DNA from: Girardinichthys multiradiatus
Lineage: Eukaryota > Chordata > Actinopteri > Cyprinodontiformes > Goodeidae
DNA: 64,000 nucleotides
Assembly (NCBI RefSeq): GCF_021462225.1
Contig: NC_061812.1
Location: forward strand, 52,755,848 to 52,819,847
Direction: 5' to 3'
Shown in pieces: positions 40,761-53,279 of this stretch. How positions within the stretch are numbered: position 1 is the stretch's first letter; the number at the start of each line of letters is the position of its first letter. Under the pieces are notes generated by a model, which made no database searches, was not told the origin of the DNA, and worked only from the letters and a program-made list of their open reading frames with translations. Made by a program: the position numbers and the translations under genes.

Positions 40761-42589
40761 GCTTGTTAACTGTGTTGCTTGACCTAACTCTTAGTGGTTG
40801 CAGCTTAGAAATTGTGATTGCCTCCAAATCAGACCTTATATAATTCTACATAGAATTATTATTCTCATCTATTTTTATTATTTTATTTTTACAATCCAAA
40901 TCTTTTGACACATGTACAGACGATTCTCTCTCTCTGTCATCTGTCAGTCTATCTATGCCTCCATCTGGTCACAGTGAAGCCAGGCATTTTTGCGTCCCAT
41001 AGTACCTGACTTTCAAATGTGCTAAATCTAGATGCAAAAACCGCACCGCCATCCGTTTCTGGTCTGATAAATTATAGCCGTTAAAGGATTTACATTTGCA
41101 TATACCCTCCGAGAAATTTGCACATTTAGGTCATTATGATATGTTTGGCATATTCATGAAGGCAAACATGGTATAAAGTTTGCACATGCTGTTCCACTGA
41201 TTTTAAACACGCAATCCAATTAGCACCTGCTTTGCAGATCAGCTTTGTGGTCCCAAACTGGTTTTCCTGTGGTTTGGTACATGCAAACCTTTTGAAGATC
41301 AGGCCCAGGGTCAACACATCGTCATGCATAATTGCAAAGCAGACAGAAAATAATACATGCTTTTCAAGATAAAAAATACATAAAAATCTATAATATAAAC
41401 TATAAAAAAACAGTGAGTTGGGTTTGGATTCAGCCCCCCTCATTTTTATGTTATTGTTCATAATATAGAAAAAATCTTTGTGCTGCTTGCTGCTGAGGTA
41501 CTGAATGAATGTTGAGCATAACTGCAGCATGACAGATGTTTTATTGTTTCACTAAGTATTGTTTAGTGAAACAACTCTGTTAAGGTCATTAATTGGGTAT
41601 ACTGGGCTGTATGGTTTGATTTCTTTGCTTTGTCTTTTCAAATCAAACTGAATCACATCACACTTTTACCCTGAAATCAGTGACTCGAGCTGCATTGTGA
41701 CAGAGAGGTAAATCACACCATGTAATATTGTTTGTCCATCTCTGTGTCTAACAAATTGGATTGTCAGATGTGTATCATGACTGCATCACCTACAGACCAC
41801 ACAATCCTTGTATAGAAACTTGTATAGAAACTTTGTAATGAAAGGTCGAAGGTCTAGGCTTCTTCATACTTGATCAGAGCACCATCTTCCAGATATTTGA
41901 TGTGACCTTTCAAAAACAGCATGATTCTTAGAAATCGTCCATAAAGACCAGAATAGATGATCTGTCTACACATTATCATTATCCACCTGAGCTGTGGAAC
42001 TGTGCAGATCCTCCAGAGTAACATTGACTGCTTCTTTGATTAATGCTCTCCTTACCTGTCCAGTCAGTACAAATCGGCAGCCTTGCCTTGGTTGGTTTGC
42101 AGTTTTGCTATCCTTTGTTTATTTTCAGATGACGGATTGAAAAGTTCTCTGTGCAAGAGAAGCACTTTGTGGATGTTATTCACTGCAGCTTCTATTGCTT
42201 TATAACATGATGCTTTAAAGTTTTACTCAATGAAACTTGTTTGTTAACTAATGTGTATGTGCTTTAATTTAACTTATGTTTTACACATTGTTTGTTGCCT
42301 GTGTTTTTGTTTTGTGCCAGTTGATGGCACTCTGTTTTTTGTATAAAGCCACACCTTTTCATTTCATAGGCCTTTTTGTTATTTTAGTCAGAAGGCATGC
42401 AGTTTTTATACCATGACCATTTTGGCTTTATTGGTGCGTACAATGAACTTTGACTAAACTAGCCTCAGGAAGGCTCAGGGCATTCTATAATGTTCTCTTA
42501 CATTAATTTCATTCAGTAGTCCATCTTTTCTTTGCTTTACTTTCCTTTTTCATGCCACTGCAATGTACTTTTTATGTTTATTGTCACTG
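40761..42589. other. No gene recognised; part-duplicate of hAT exon
   Basis: The 33-base word AGAGAAGCACTTTGTGGA(T)GTTATTCACTGCAG at 42157-42189 repeats 39946-39978 with one difference, so more of the hAT-derived sequence extends to here. Otherwise AT-rich, no coding frame. Confidence 0.4.
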
Positions 42590-42672
42590 CAATGTACTTA
42601 TTTCATCATGTAAAGCACTTTGAATTGTCTTGTTCCTGAAATTTGCTATGCAAATAAACTTGCCTTGACTTT
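42590..42672 (+). repeat. LINE 3' tail (CR1/L2-type)
   Basis: AAGCACTTTGAATTG ... GCTATGCAAATAAACTTGCCTTGAC is the conserved tail of this LINE group. Similar tails are at 53195-53279 and 55925-55994. Confidence 0.55.
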
Positions 42673-43747
42673 TGTAACAAACTTCTGAGGCCTTTACAGA
42701 ACAGCTGGATAAGTCAGACAAAGGGTTTTTACAAATTAGGTGGCTTCTGAAGGCAATTGGTATTAGAGTAAAGGAGGCTGAATACAAATGCACACCACCC
42801 TTTTCAGATATTAATTTGTTAAACCTTCTGACAAAAACTGTCTGAGCATATTACAGTGATATCCATACTAAATGTGACTGCAAAGAATACAGTACTAATT
42901 AGTGTCATTATAAATGTCAGGTTTAAACAACCTAAAATACTTATAACATCACAAAAAGTAGAGAAAGACAAATAATTTGTTATTTACTTGCTGCGAGGAG
43001 AACGGATAGAGATGTGTTTTCAGTTACAAATCTCGCACCGCTCTGAAAAACATCTGTCCGACCCTCTCTTTTTATTATCTTTCGGGGGTCTTAGTTACAA
43101 AGAACGTTACTCTCCAAGGATGGGAAAAACAGCTGCATAGTAAACAGGTCATAAACACCATTATCTTTTAACAACACACTTCCACAGTCTCCCCATCTTA
43201 AGATCAGTGTGTCTTCTGTTCAGCACAAACAGCCTTCATTTTTTATGACCTCCTCAACTGCGGACCGCTTCCTTCTCGGCTCCATTTATGGCCTTTGCCT
43301 GCAGACAAACTCATCACATCCTTATTCACACAAACATCATGAAAGGTTATAAAAATCAAATAGTCAAGTTAAGGATAAGAGAAAATATAAGATAAATCTA
43401 TATTAAATTATTCCAACAATAAAATATGTGTATTACTTAAGAATGCTTTAATTATATTTGTGTTCTTTTAGAAAAATATTTCAGTGAGTGAAATCTAAAA
43501 TAAATTCAGACATAAAGACAGACGAAGGTAGGTGGATATCTTCAGTCTGTTTTTGATTTGTCAGAAGAGACAGGTGAGTGCAGAGGTAAGACATATGCTC
43601 AAATCTTCTGTTTTGAATGTGTTTGTGCAGTGTGAACAATCAACATTCATATAATCTAATTCATGTCATTTCAGTGAGTCATCATGGTTGTGCCCTAAGT
43701 CCCTGTTGCTTCAAGCGGTGTCGCTCCCCATGGATTCACACACGCAA

Positions 43748-43779
<32 letters not shown>

Positions 43780-45839
43780 GTACATTACACATTCAAGTCA
43801 CTTTTTGTTTTTAATAATTGCTTCCATTTAATTAAGTTTTGGTCTTCATTGTAACTGATGTGCAGGGGGATAATGGGTGGTGGACCTCAGTATGTTTTTA
43901 AGTCTGGCTACGGCCCTGTTTGCAAGCACTCTAATACAGAAGAGAAAAAAACTGTGATTTTTGAAAACATTAAAACTCTGCATCAGGTTGATATTGCAAA
44001 CTCACACATTCACACACTGAAGTCATAATTCAATGGTCTAATGTTTGTGGTGGCTGCCTACCTAGTTTAGACATTGAGACCTGATCTCCTGGGCTGTAAT
44101 ATGAAGAGGAGCTTGCTCACTACTTAGCAACATGGAACGGTGCAAAAGGTCTTGTGCAACTTTAAACAAATTATTTAATATGGTCCTCATAAATATTTTT
44201 TCCTTTGTACACACACCCACACCTTGACATTGTGAATCACCATGAGATGGTGACCAAGATGTGAAGAAAGAAAGAACCTTTCCAAGATGAATGGAATGTA
44301 AGTATGTGTGTGTATCTCCCCAAGGGATTCCACCGCCCATTAAGTCTTATTAAAATAGTTTTAATGGAGTTCAAATGAAAATTCACCTTCGCTTTCTCCA
44401 CCGTCCAATGACTTCCCCATGCATCTCCTGGCCTTCCAATTAGCATCCTGTCTGCCTGATTCATCATCCAATCACCTTCCGACACCTTGCTTTTAAAGGA
44501 CCTTCAGCTGTGTTCCTCCTCACTTGTCAGCTGAGCTCATCTACGACTCCGACGCCTCCTCGCACTCTGTGACTTCGCCGCCATCTCTGCCACATCAGCA
44601 TTTCCTCTTTCCCGCTCCATCGTAGCTGCCTGCTCCTTGGCCCCTCCCACCGCTGTTCGCCCTTGCTATCGCTCGGCTTAGCTTGTCTCTAGGTAAAATG
44701 TATCACTCCACTCTCTCTTCTCAATTTTTTTCATTAATGTGCTCTTTAAGCATGCGGTGTTTCCCACCCCTCTATCATTCAGGCTGTCTAAATGTATCGC
44801 TTCCTCTGATAACTTTCTGCTTCATTTAAATCATCTCGTCCCCAGCTTTCTGTCCGAACTACCGCACCCTGCTGCCAGTCAGACCTCTTGGAGTTTCTCC
44901 GGTTCTTGGTTCCCAGAAGTGATCACACTCTCTATCTAACACTGACTCTTGAAGGAACGACTCTCAAACAGCTTCTAACTTTCTGCTCTTTTATTCTAAA
45001 TTAAGCAGAGGAATGATTACAGAGATCAGCGCTGAGGCTCCTATCTTGGATCACCGCCGTAAGTGAAAGGTTGACAAAGAGCCCCGAAAGAAGGTCATTC
45101 CGACCATTCCTTCAGAATAGGAGCAGCCACTACTGCAGTGACCCAATGTCTCTCCCTCAGCCGTTCTCCAGCAATTGGGTCATTAGTCTTCTTCATCCTT
45201 CTCTTCCTATGCCCACCCGGATTTCCACTCTGTTCTATCTGCTTGTTGTTTTATCAGCTCTCAGGTAAGAGCTCCCCACAATTCCTGGTGGTGGTTGGCC
45301 TTTATCCATCATTGGCTTTGTTCAATCGTCATGTTACTGTTTTGCAAGTCTCTTCCCCTCAGCACCTGCCAGTCTTGTCTAATTTTCTCCCTCACTCTAG
45401 CTCACCTATGTTCTTTGAAAAGTGCTTCTATTTGTTTCGTCCTTCCTTAATTGGAGGCTGATTATTCCTTGTCTTCTCATGCTTTGTGCAATTACTTTAC
45501 TCATCTTCTTGCATTTACCTTGACGTTCAATTTATTATTCAACCTGGACTCATAGATCTTTATTTAACCTTTTTTCTTATCTTCATCTGCATTTCTTTTA
45601 TGGCATTTTCAGCACTCCATAGTTTTCCGAAATTTCTTCATCTCATTTATTTTTCCGCTTTATCCAATCCTATTCCTCATTTCAATTATACTTCTTCTTC
45701 CATTTAATAACTCTCTAACTTCCTGCTTTTTTTTTCCTTCATTATTCGTTCTATCTTTTCTTTGCTAGCTGATCTGTTCATAACTTCATACCTTTATTAA
45801 AAATCCTCAGCGGAATATACTTCTAATCACGCATTGCCA
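42673..45839. other. No gene recognised
   Basis: Mixed AT-rich and, from 44480, pyrimidine-rich DNA. Open frames between 44700 and 46490 are low-complexity Ser/Leu/Phe products of T/C-rich DNA without domains. A CA microsatellite lies at 43749-43778. The 44480-46250 part could be a retroelement 5' region, but nothing decides this. Confidence 0.4.
43749..43778. repeat. (CA)n microsatellite
   Basis: About 15 CA units. Confidence 0.95.
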
Positions 45840-45842
45840 ACA

Positions 45843-46032
45843 CGGCATATCTATCACCTTGCTCTGCTATTTAAGCATCAATCATCATGCATTGTCAGCT
45901 CGGCATATCCATCACCTTGACCTAATCTAAGCATAATAATCAAGGATTACCAAATGGTATATCTATCACCTCGCATCGCCTAATTGGCATATCTATCACT
46001 TCGTATTGCCCCTCTCGGCATATCTATCATCT
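45843..46032. repeat. Degenerate direct repeat, five units
   Basis: The word GGCATATCTATCACCT and near variants start at 45844, 45902, 45956, 45986 and 46017, each preceded by an ATTGCC-like word. Spacing is irregular (30-58 bases). Confidence 0.8.
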
Positions 46033-46304
46033 CCTCTGCTTCTCAATTCTTTTCCTTATTTCATACCATATTTACAAACTTCTCTTTTCTGCTTTAATCT
46101 TTCATGCAGCTTTTGCTTCTCTAATCCATTCCTATTTCATCCCACTCTCCTGATAGATGTCCCCTCTAGTACTCAATTAGGCCTCGTCATGTCCTCGACC
46201 TTATTTTGGGAGGGAAGACATCTGTTCATCTTAGCTCGTATCATTCACAGCATTCATGTCTTCCTCCCAGGTCCGAGTGCCTTTGGATTTGCAGACTGGG
46301 GTGG

Positions 46305-46412
46305 TGGTCCCCTACATAAGAAGGGTGACCGGAGAGTGTGTTCCAACTACAGGGGGATCACACTTCTCAGCCTCCCTGGTAAGGCCTATGCCAGGGTATT
46401 GGAGAGGCAGGA
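46305..46412 (+). pseudogene. LINE reverse transcriptase scrap
   Basis: Encodes the block RRVCSNYRGITLLSLPGKAYARVLER, an RT finger motif, and is then fused at about 46415 to an endonuclease-end segment of the same family in the wrong order. This is a rearranged piece of the LINE that forms the palindrome to its right. Confidence 0.75.
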
Positions 46413-47629
46413 GGTCGATGATCGACTTTGTTGTCGTATCATCAGACCTTCGGCCGCATGTTTTGGACACTCGGGTGAAGAGAGGGGCTGAGCTGTCCAA
46501 TGATCACCACCTGGTGGTGAGTCGGATCTGCTGGAGGAGGAGAAAGCCGGACAGACTTGGCAGGCCCAAGCGCATAGTGAGGGTCTGCTGGGAACACCTG
46601 GCAGAGCCCTCGGCCAGGGATGTATTCAACTCCGACCTCCGGGAGAGCTTCGACCAGTTCCCGGGGATGTTGGAAACATAGAGTCCGAGTGGACCATGTT
46701 CTCCACATCTATTGTCGATGCTGCTGCGCATAGCTGCGGCCGCAAGGTCTGCGGTGCCTGATGGGGCGGCAATCCCAGAACCCGGTCGTGGACACCAGCA
46801 GTAAGGGATGCTGTCAAGCTGAAGAAGGAGTCCTATCGGCTGTGGTTGGCTTGTGGGACTCCTGAGGTGGCTGACGGGTACCGTGAGGCCAAGCGTGCTG
46901 TGGCCCGGGCTGTGGCAGAGGCAAAAACTCAGGCCTGGGAAGAGTTCGGTGAGGCCATGGAGAAGGACTACCGGTTGGCCTCGAAGCGATTCTGGCAAAC
47001 CGTCCGGCGCCTCAGGAGGGGAAAGCAGTGCTACGCCAACACTGTTTATAGTGGGGGTGGGAGACTGCTCACCTCAACTGAGGACATTATCGGGTGGTGG
47101 AAGGAGTACTTCGAGGATCTCCTCAATCCTGCCATCACGCATTCCGTGGTGGAAACAGAGGCTGGGGACTTGGGGTTGGACTCTTTCATCACCCAGGCTG
47201 AAGTCACCGAGGTGGTTAAAAAGCTCCGCGATGGCAAGGCTTCGGGGGTGGATGAGATCCGCTCTGAGTACCTCAAGTCTCTGGATGTTGTAGGGCTGTC
47301 ATGATTGACACGCCTCTTCAACATTGCGTGGCGGTCGGGGTCAGTGCCTCTGGACTGGCAGACTGGGGTGGTGGTGGCCGGAGGGTGTGTTCCAACTACA
47401 GGGGGATCACACTCCTCAGCCTCCCTGGTAAGGCCTACGCCAGGGTATTCGAGAGGAGAGTCCGACCGATAGTCGAACCTCGGCTTCAGGAGGAGCAGTG
47501 TCGTTTTCGTCCTGGCCGTGGAACACTGGACCAGCTCTATACCCTCTACAGGGTGCTCGAGGGTTCATGGGAGTTTGCCCAAATGGTTCACATGTGTTTT
47601 GTGGACCTGGAGAAGGCATTCGACTGTGT
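46413..47629 (+). pseudogene. LINE copy, left arm of a large palindrome
   Basis: Plus-strand frames read in order: the end of the endonuclease ([13 protein letters not shown] near 46430), a linker (REAKRAVARAVAEAKTQAWE near 46885), then WWKEYFEDLLNP near 47095, RT blocks VCSNYRGITLLSLPGKAYAR (47385), EEQCRFRPGRGTLDQL (47490), and FVDLEKAFDCV with the first catalytic Asp (47600). Several frameshifts are present. No Asp-Asp catalytic pair is reached before the palindrome centre, so it is 3'-truncated. Confidence 0.85.
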
Positions 47630-47680
47630 CCCTCGTGATGCCCTGTGGGGGGTGCTCCAGGAGTATGGAATCGGTGGCTC

Positions 47681-48915
47681 ACACAGTCGGATGCCTTCTT
47701 CAGGTCCAGAAAACACATGTGGACCGGCTGGGCAACCTCCCATGAGCCCTCCAGTACCCTGTAGAGGGTATAGAGCTGGTCCAGTGTTCCACGGCTGGGA
47801 CGAAAACCACACTGGTCCTCCTGACTTGAGGTACTCAAGGCGGATCTCATCCACCCCCGAAGCCTTGCCACCGCGGAGCTTTTTAACCACCTCGGTGACA
47901 TCAGCCTGGGTGATGAAAGAGTCCAACCCCGAGTCCCCAGCCTGTGTTTCCACCAGGGAATTCGTGATGGCAGGATTGAGGAGATCCTCAAAGCACTCCT
48001 TCCACCACCCGATAATGTCCCCAGTCGAGGTCAGAAGCCTCCCACCCCCACTGTAAACAGTGTTGGCGAAGCACTGTTTACCCCTCCTGAGGCGCTGGAT
48101 GGTTTGCTAGAATTGCTTCGAGGCCAACCGGTAGTCCTTCTCCATGGCCTCACCGAACTCCTCCCAGGCCTGAGTTTTTGCCTCTGCCACAGCCCGGGCC
48201 GTGGCACGCTTGACAGCGTCGGAGGTGGGAGTTGAATACATCCCTGGCCGAGGCCTCTGCCAGCCGTTCCCAGCAGACCCTCACTATGCGCTTGGGCCTG
48301 CCAAGTTTGTCCAGCTTTCTCCACCTTCAGCGGATCCAACTCACCACCAGGTGGTGGTCAGTGGACAGCTCAGCCCCTCTCTTCACCCAAGTGTCCAAAA
48401 CATGCGGCCGAAGGTCTGATGATACGACAACAAAGTCGATCATTGACCTCCTGCCATGGGTGTCCTGGTGCCAAGTGCACTGATGGACACCCTTATGTTT
48501 GAACATGGTGTTCATTATGGACAATCCGTGACTAGCACAGAAGTCCAATAACAAAGCACCACTCGGATTCAGATCGTGGAGGCCATTCCTCCCGATCACG
48601 CCTCTCCAGGTATCACTGTCGTTCCCCATGTGGGCCTTGAAGTCCCCTAGCAGAATAATGGAGTCCCCGGGAGGGGCACTATCCAGCATCCCCGACAGGG
48701 ACGCCAAGAAGGCCGGGTACTCCGCACTACCGCTCAGCCTGTAGGCCGAAACGACAATCAGAGACCTGTCCCCAACCCGAAGGCACAAGGATGCGACCCT
48801 CTCATCCACTGGAGTAAACCCCAACACTAGACGGCTGAGCTGGAGGGCAACAATCAAACCCACACCAGCCCGCCGCCTCTCCCTGTGGGCCACTCCAGAG
48901 TAGAAGAGAGTACAG
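47681..48915 (-). pseudogene. LINE copy, right arm of a large palindrome
   Basis: The same LINE on the minus strand. The endonuclease part (48893-48327) has [17 protein letters not shown] and [19 protein letters not shown], the usual AP-endonuclease motifs. It is followed by the linker and the front of the RT down to CFLDLKKASDC at 47690. Relative to the left arm it lacks about 220 bases between the EYLKS and QCGFRP blocks, and it extends further into the endonuclease. Frameshifted throughout. Confidence 0.85.
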
Positions 48916-50219
48916 CCCCTCTTGAGGAGAGGGCATATTTGATGCCAGGTGTGAACTCAAGATGACCAAATACTGAAATTAAATCAAAAACTGTCTAAAA
49001 AATAATACGTTTAATTCTGTCCAGAGTTTTGCAAATATATATATATTTTATTATTATTATAATTTTTTTTTTTACTTTTCTCTCCTTGGCAGATTTGGTA
49101 GTTTTTCAGTAAAATTGTAAAGGTATATTTCCCATAAAAAAATGTAAAAGGTTTGGAAATAATTTATGGTCTCAGTTTATACCCTAATTACATGTTTATT
49201 TGTTGAATATCAAACTTTTAAAAATGTAATTACATATATGTCAGTGGAAGTCCTCAAATCTATTTTCAGCACCAGTGTTTCTCCACCTGCAGCTAGTCGG
49301 ATAACCTGAATGGATCACAGACATAGAGACTTGATACAGTGATGCTCTGTTTTTTCAGTAAGTGATGATATTCCTAAAGAATGCTCACCCAGACACACAC
49401 ACACACAGAAAGGCTCATGAAAACAAATGTCTCATAACTCATAACTTTCTATTCTTCTGTCGTGCATCAGCCCTCTTTCTCTCCTTTCATTCACCTATCC
49501 ACACACACACAAATGTCCTGTTGGCAAACACGCTGGTGATGTTATTCAACAGTTCTGATCAGTGTCTGCCACACGCAAGAGCGAGTGGTCTAAATCAGGT
49601 AATGTATCAAACATGTGTCTTTAACACAAAGCACAGCAGAGAGCACAACACCAAACACACACCCACACACAGCACAGTCCTTAGCATAGATTAAATCAAT
49701 CATTTCTTTGGCAGTCCTGCCTATTAACATGCTCTCCCACCATAAAACTGTATGTGTGGCAGACCACAGATTTTCTTGGCCGGGGACATGGGGAATATGA
49801 CAATATATTCCAGCAAAGTGCAGTAAGGTCTGAACTGCAGAAACTGCCAACATTATTTAACCCTTTTGTTGTAAACACTGTCCATCATGAGGTTCTCAGA
49901 AATAATTGTCAATGTCTTTTTATTTTGTGAGATATTCAGATCTTAACACCTCTCATGCTATTTTCAGTCTTTACAGAGCAAATCATTGTAATCATGACTC
50001 AAGTTTGAAATACATGCAGTCACATTAATAGATAGGAACATAGAGAGGCATGTGCAGATGGTTGTTTTCTACTGAGTCCTCTAAAATGGCCTGCACTTGC
50101 ATAGCACTTTATCAAATCCGAGGTCTCCAAAGTGCTTTACACTACAATCAGTCATACACACATTCACATGAATATGTGTCCTTCCACTCTGCACAGGTTG
50201 AAATTTTATGTAAACAAAG
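48916..50219. other. No gene recognised
   Basis: AT-rich with short CA runs (49389-49406, 49500-49512). 50090-50180 (AAGTGCTTTACACTACAATCAGTCATACACACATTC) is a common type of fish repeat word, class not assigned. Confidence 0.4.
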
Positions 50220-50895
50220 TCATGTACGTGATGTGTAGCCTACCTGCAGCAGCACCACAGAACTATACACCAGTGCAATGGCATCAACCACCCAAGGCGA
50301 CAGCCTCTGCCTAGAAAGTGCCTCCCACTGTTTGTCCCACCTTGGCACACAAACACCAACCTCTGTTCCTCGGATTGGAACGGGGGAGGGCACGCTCCCG
50401 GGCAGAACCTTGGGTTGGAAAGTGATGTTTGGCCACAGGGTCACCACGGAACCATCGGGCATCCAGCGCAGGGAGGTAGGGACAATAGCAAGGACATGGA
50501 GATTACTGACCCTCTTCAATGTGGTCACTGCCAAAAGAAAAGCCCCTTTCAGAGATACCAGTTTCAGTGGGGCTTCACACATTGGCTCTAAGGGAGGCCC
50601 ATTCAATGCACACAGCACCAATGGAAGGTGGCACCTCAAACGGAGGGAGGAACCACCGGGGGAAGGCGGAAAAAAGGATTGCCCTTGAGATGGATGCATC
50701 ATCCAGCCCAAATCTGGCTAGAGCTGCCATAATAATGTCTCGCAATGGGCACCTCCTGCCGAGAGAGAGGCAGCAGCTTTGGCTTCTTCCGCCATGGGCT
50801 ACCCTGATCCCAAGCCGGCGTAACCACCCGCCGGCTGGAACACCCTCAAGGCATCCCTGAGGGCGGCAGCTCTCCAGCAAACAGGAGGCCTTCAA
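50220..50895 (-). pseudogene. DIRS-type tyrosine recombinase fragment
   Basis: The minus-strand frame 50711-50220 contains APLKLVSLKGAFLLAVTTLKRVSNLH, then WPNITFQPKVLP, and near the end SRQRLSPWVVDAIALVYSS. These are the order and spacing of the tyrosine recombinase of DIRS retrotransposons, which integrate without target duplication. The Arg in KRVSNLH would be the first catalytic Arg. The final His-x-x-Arg and Tyr are not all visible. An upstream frame (50895-50575) adds more N-terminal sequence in another phase. No DIRS reverse transcriptase or split repeats lie nearby, so this is a fragment. Confidence 0.65.
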
Positions 50896-50929
50896 CCTGA
50901 TGCAATCTGTCTGTTACGGTTTGTGAGAT

Positions 50930-53190
50930 ATAGGGCCCCAGAATGCAGACCAGAAGGCAGCATGATGATAAGTGCAAAAGATTTAATAACAAAAAAAAAC
51001 TCACTCACTACAGGAGGCAGGAACAAAACAAACGGGCAGGCTAGACATGCATGGCATGATCAAAAAACAAGACTTGAGCATGAAAACTAGACATGAGCAT
51101 GAGAAATGATTCCACGATGACTAACTGAACAGGTGTGAATATATGGAGTGTAAACCAGGTGAAGCAAAACAGATTAACTAGGTGCAGGTGAACCGAATAA
51201 AGTTGATTAACAGAGAACACAACGTGACAGGAGCAAAACATGGCTTGAACAGAACGCAAATGTAAGGAAACAAACTAATAGAACTATAACTAGAAAAACA
51301 TGAAACAAAAGCATAAACAGGAAAATAATAAACAGATGCATGATTCAAGACATGAGCAGTGAAAAACATAAGGAAAAAACCCGAAACCAAAAACAAACAA
51401 CCCCAAATCATAACAGAACCCATCCTTAAGGGTGGATACCAGACGCCCACAAAAGTCCAAACAAAAGACAACCCGACCAGGGCGGACGGTGGGGGCCTTG
51501 GCAGGAGGGCCAGAAACAAGAACAGAGTTCCGGTGGGCGACAAGGGGGTCGTCCCCAGCAGGCCCAGAGTTCAGGCGGGCGACCAGACCTGCACCACAGA
51601 GTTCCGGGCGGTCGGCGGCAAAGCCGTGGCGGCCTGCGACGGGAACCTGCAGTTAGGTCAGTGGCGTGTGGCGTGAGCACAGGCTGAGGCGTCGCTGAGA
51701 CCCTCAGTGGCGTGAGCAGAGGCGTCAGCCGGACACTCAGTGACATGAGCAGAGGTTGAGATGTCAGCCGGACCCTCAGTGACGTGAGCAGGAGCTGAGG
51801 CGTCGCCGAGACCCTCAGTGACGTGAGCAGAGGCTGACTTAGGATCAGGCGTCATGTCAGGCTGTGGTGTGTCTGGCCTGGAGTCAGGCTGCTCTGCAGC
51901 AGCGCTCTGGAGACCTGACGTGGGCTGCTCTGCAGCAGCAGCAGCAGCTCCCTGGAGTCCTGGCGTGGGCAAAGGTGGGCAGCAGTAAACCAGCCTTACT
52001 GCAGTCTCATAGTCCCTCTCCACCTGCCTGATTCTCTCCATCAGCTCCGGAGAGGAATACATGAGGCTGGTCTTCCTTAAGTTCTTTATATGGCGAGCAA
52101 AAAACCTCAACCGCTGTTCCAGCTCGTCAGGTATTGCCTCAGAACACCAAGCTGGAGTGAGTGAAGACGGCATGGGCGGAGGTGCAGCGAGCCTGGCAGA
52201 CAGTGCTGTGGCAGACGAAGATGCGGGCTTACTAGCTGCAGCCCTCACGTCGGCTGGCTGGGAAACCATCTCCTCGGCAGCTGAACCACACGAAGGCGCT
52301 CCGCGCCGACGTTTCCTGCGGCGGGAGGAGGCCGAAGACTGCCGGACCAGAATATGCAGCCAGGGGAGCAGGCGGAGAATGGCGCTGAACCGCCTCACGC
52401 TCCATCTGCTCCAGCAGCAGTGGAGAGGGTAGAACCTCCAGGTCGGTCGGCAGATTCCTCATCGCCTCCTCCTTCTGCCATTCAACCCAGCGATCTAAGG
52501 CATCTGCCTTCAGCGTGTCTGCTGGGTCCGTAGTTGGTGGAAACATTCTGCTACGGGCAGGCTAGACAGGCATGGCATGATCAAAAAACAAGACTTGAGC
52601 ATGAAAACTAGACATGAGCATATCATAACACTATCCTCTCTCACCAAGAGCAGCAGGATGCTGCAATTCATACATGGGTCAGTCAGAGCCTCTCTGAGAT
52701 GACCCACACCCAGGGACTTGGGACACAGCTCATGGCCTTCATGCATAATCTGTATCAAAGCTGGAAGCGGATGAACTGTCCACCGCCGGACGCTCCACTT
52801 ACCACCTAGCACAAACAAACAGAACAGAAAAAAAAGAACGCCAACCAGAATAACAGAAACCAGCCCCAGAACAGAGACACCAAACCAACTAATATACTGG
52901 GGAAATAACAAAAGCAGATAATCAACGGAACAGGGAACAGGTGCGACAAGGGGGCAGGGAAGGAGCAGGAACAGGTGAAATAAATACAAAGGCTGAGGAA
53001 GAGTGAAAGGACAGAAAACACAAACTAAGCAAGAGAATAAATCAGAGGAGGAAATAAAGAACTAGAATAACTATGAACTAAATAAACAGAGAAACTAGAG
53101 GGGAACATAGAAACAATAGAGCCATAAGGAGAATCTAAATTACAAAATAAACCATCAAAGAACCCACAAAGTCCAAAATGTCACTCCATG
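50930..53190 (-). repeat. Retroelement-like repeat with gag-like frame, copy 2
   Basis: Starts with GGGCCCCAGAATGCAGACC, as in copy 1 at 359. An internal direct repeat is seen: GGGCAGGCTAGACATGCATGGCATGATCAAAAAACAAGACTTGAGCATG occurs at 51024 and again at 52557. This 45-base word may be the remains of a terminal or leader repeat. Between the two lies the gag-like frame. Confidence 0.5.
51658..52546 (-). pseudogene. Gag-like frame, copy 2
   Basis: Begins at 52544 with MFPPTTDPADTLKADALDRW and a helical part rich in Glu/Leu (LPSPLLLEQMEREAVQ), shifts phase near 52300, then continues with PDELEQRLRFFARHIKNL and SPELMERIRQVERDYETAV, and ends in repeats of the unit HVTEG(P/L) (about six). Copy 1 at 1181-2078 shares this order. 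An Asp-Pro-Ala-Asp start and helix-rich body are seen in some fish retroelement gag proteins, but no nucleocapsid zinc knuckle is present. Function not established. Confidence 0.5.
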
Positions 53191-53194
53191 ACAG

Positions 53195-53279
53195 TATCAT
53201 TGTAATGTTTTTCCTAATGTACAGCGCTTATAGTGCTTTGTTGCTGAAAAGCGCTATATAAATAAACTTGACTTGACTA
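53195..53279 (+). repeat. LINE 3' tail (CR1/L2-type)
   Basis: GTACAGCGCTTATAGTGC ... GCGCTATATAAATAAACTTGACTTGACT, the conserved tail of the group, with nothing of the reverse transcriptase attached. Confidence 0.6.

Noticed and set aside
45843..46032. CRISPR-like array
   Set aside because: Words vary, spacing is irregular and the genome is eukaryotic; no cas genes.
44700..46490. Series of open frames of 60-160 codons
   Set aside because: They are Ser/Leu/Phe-rich products of pyrimidine-rich DNA without domains, in several phases. Part overlaps LINE scraps.
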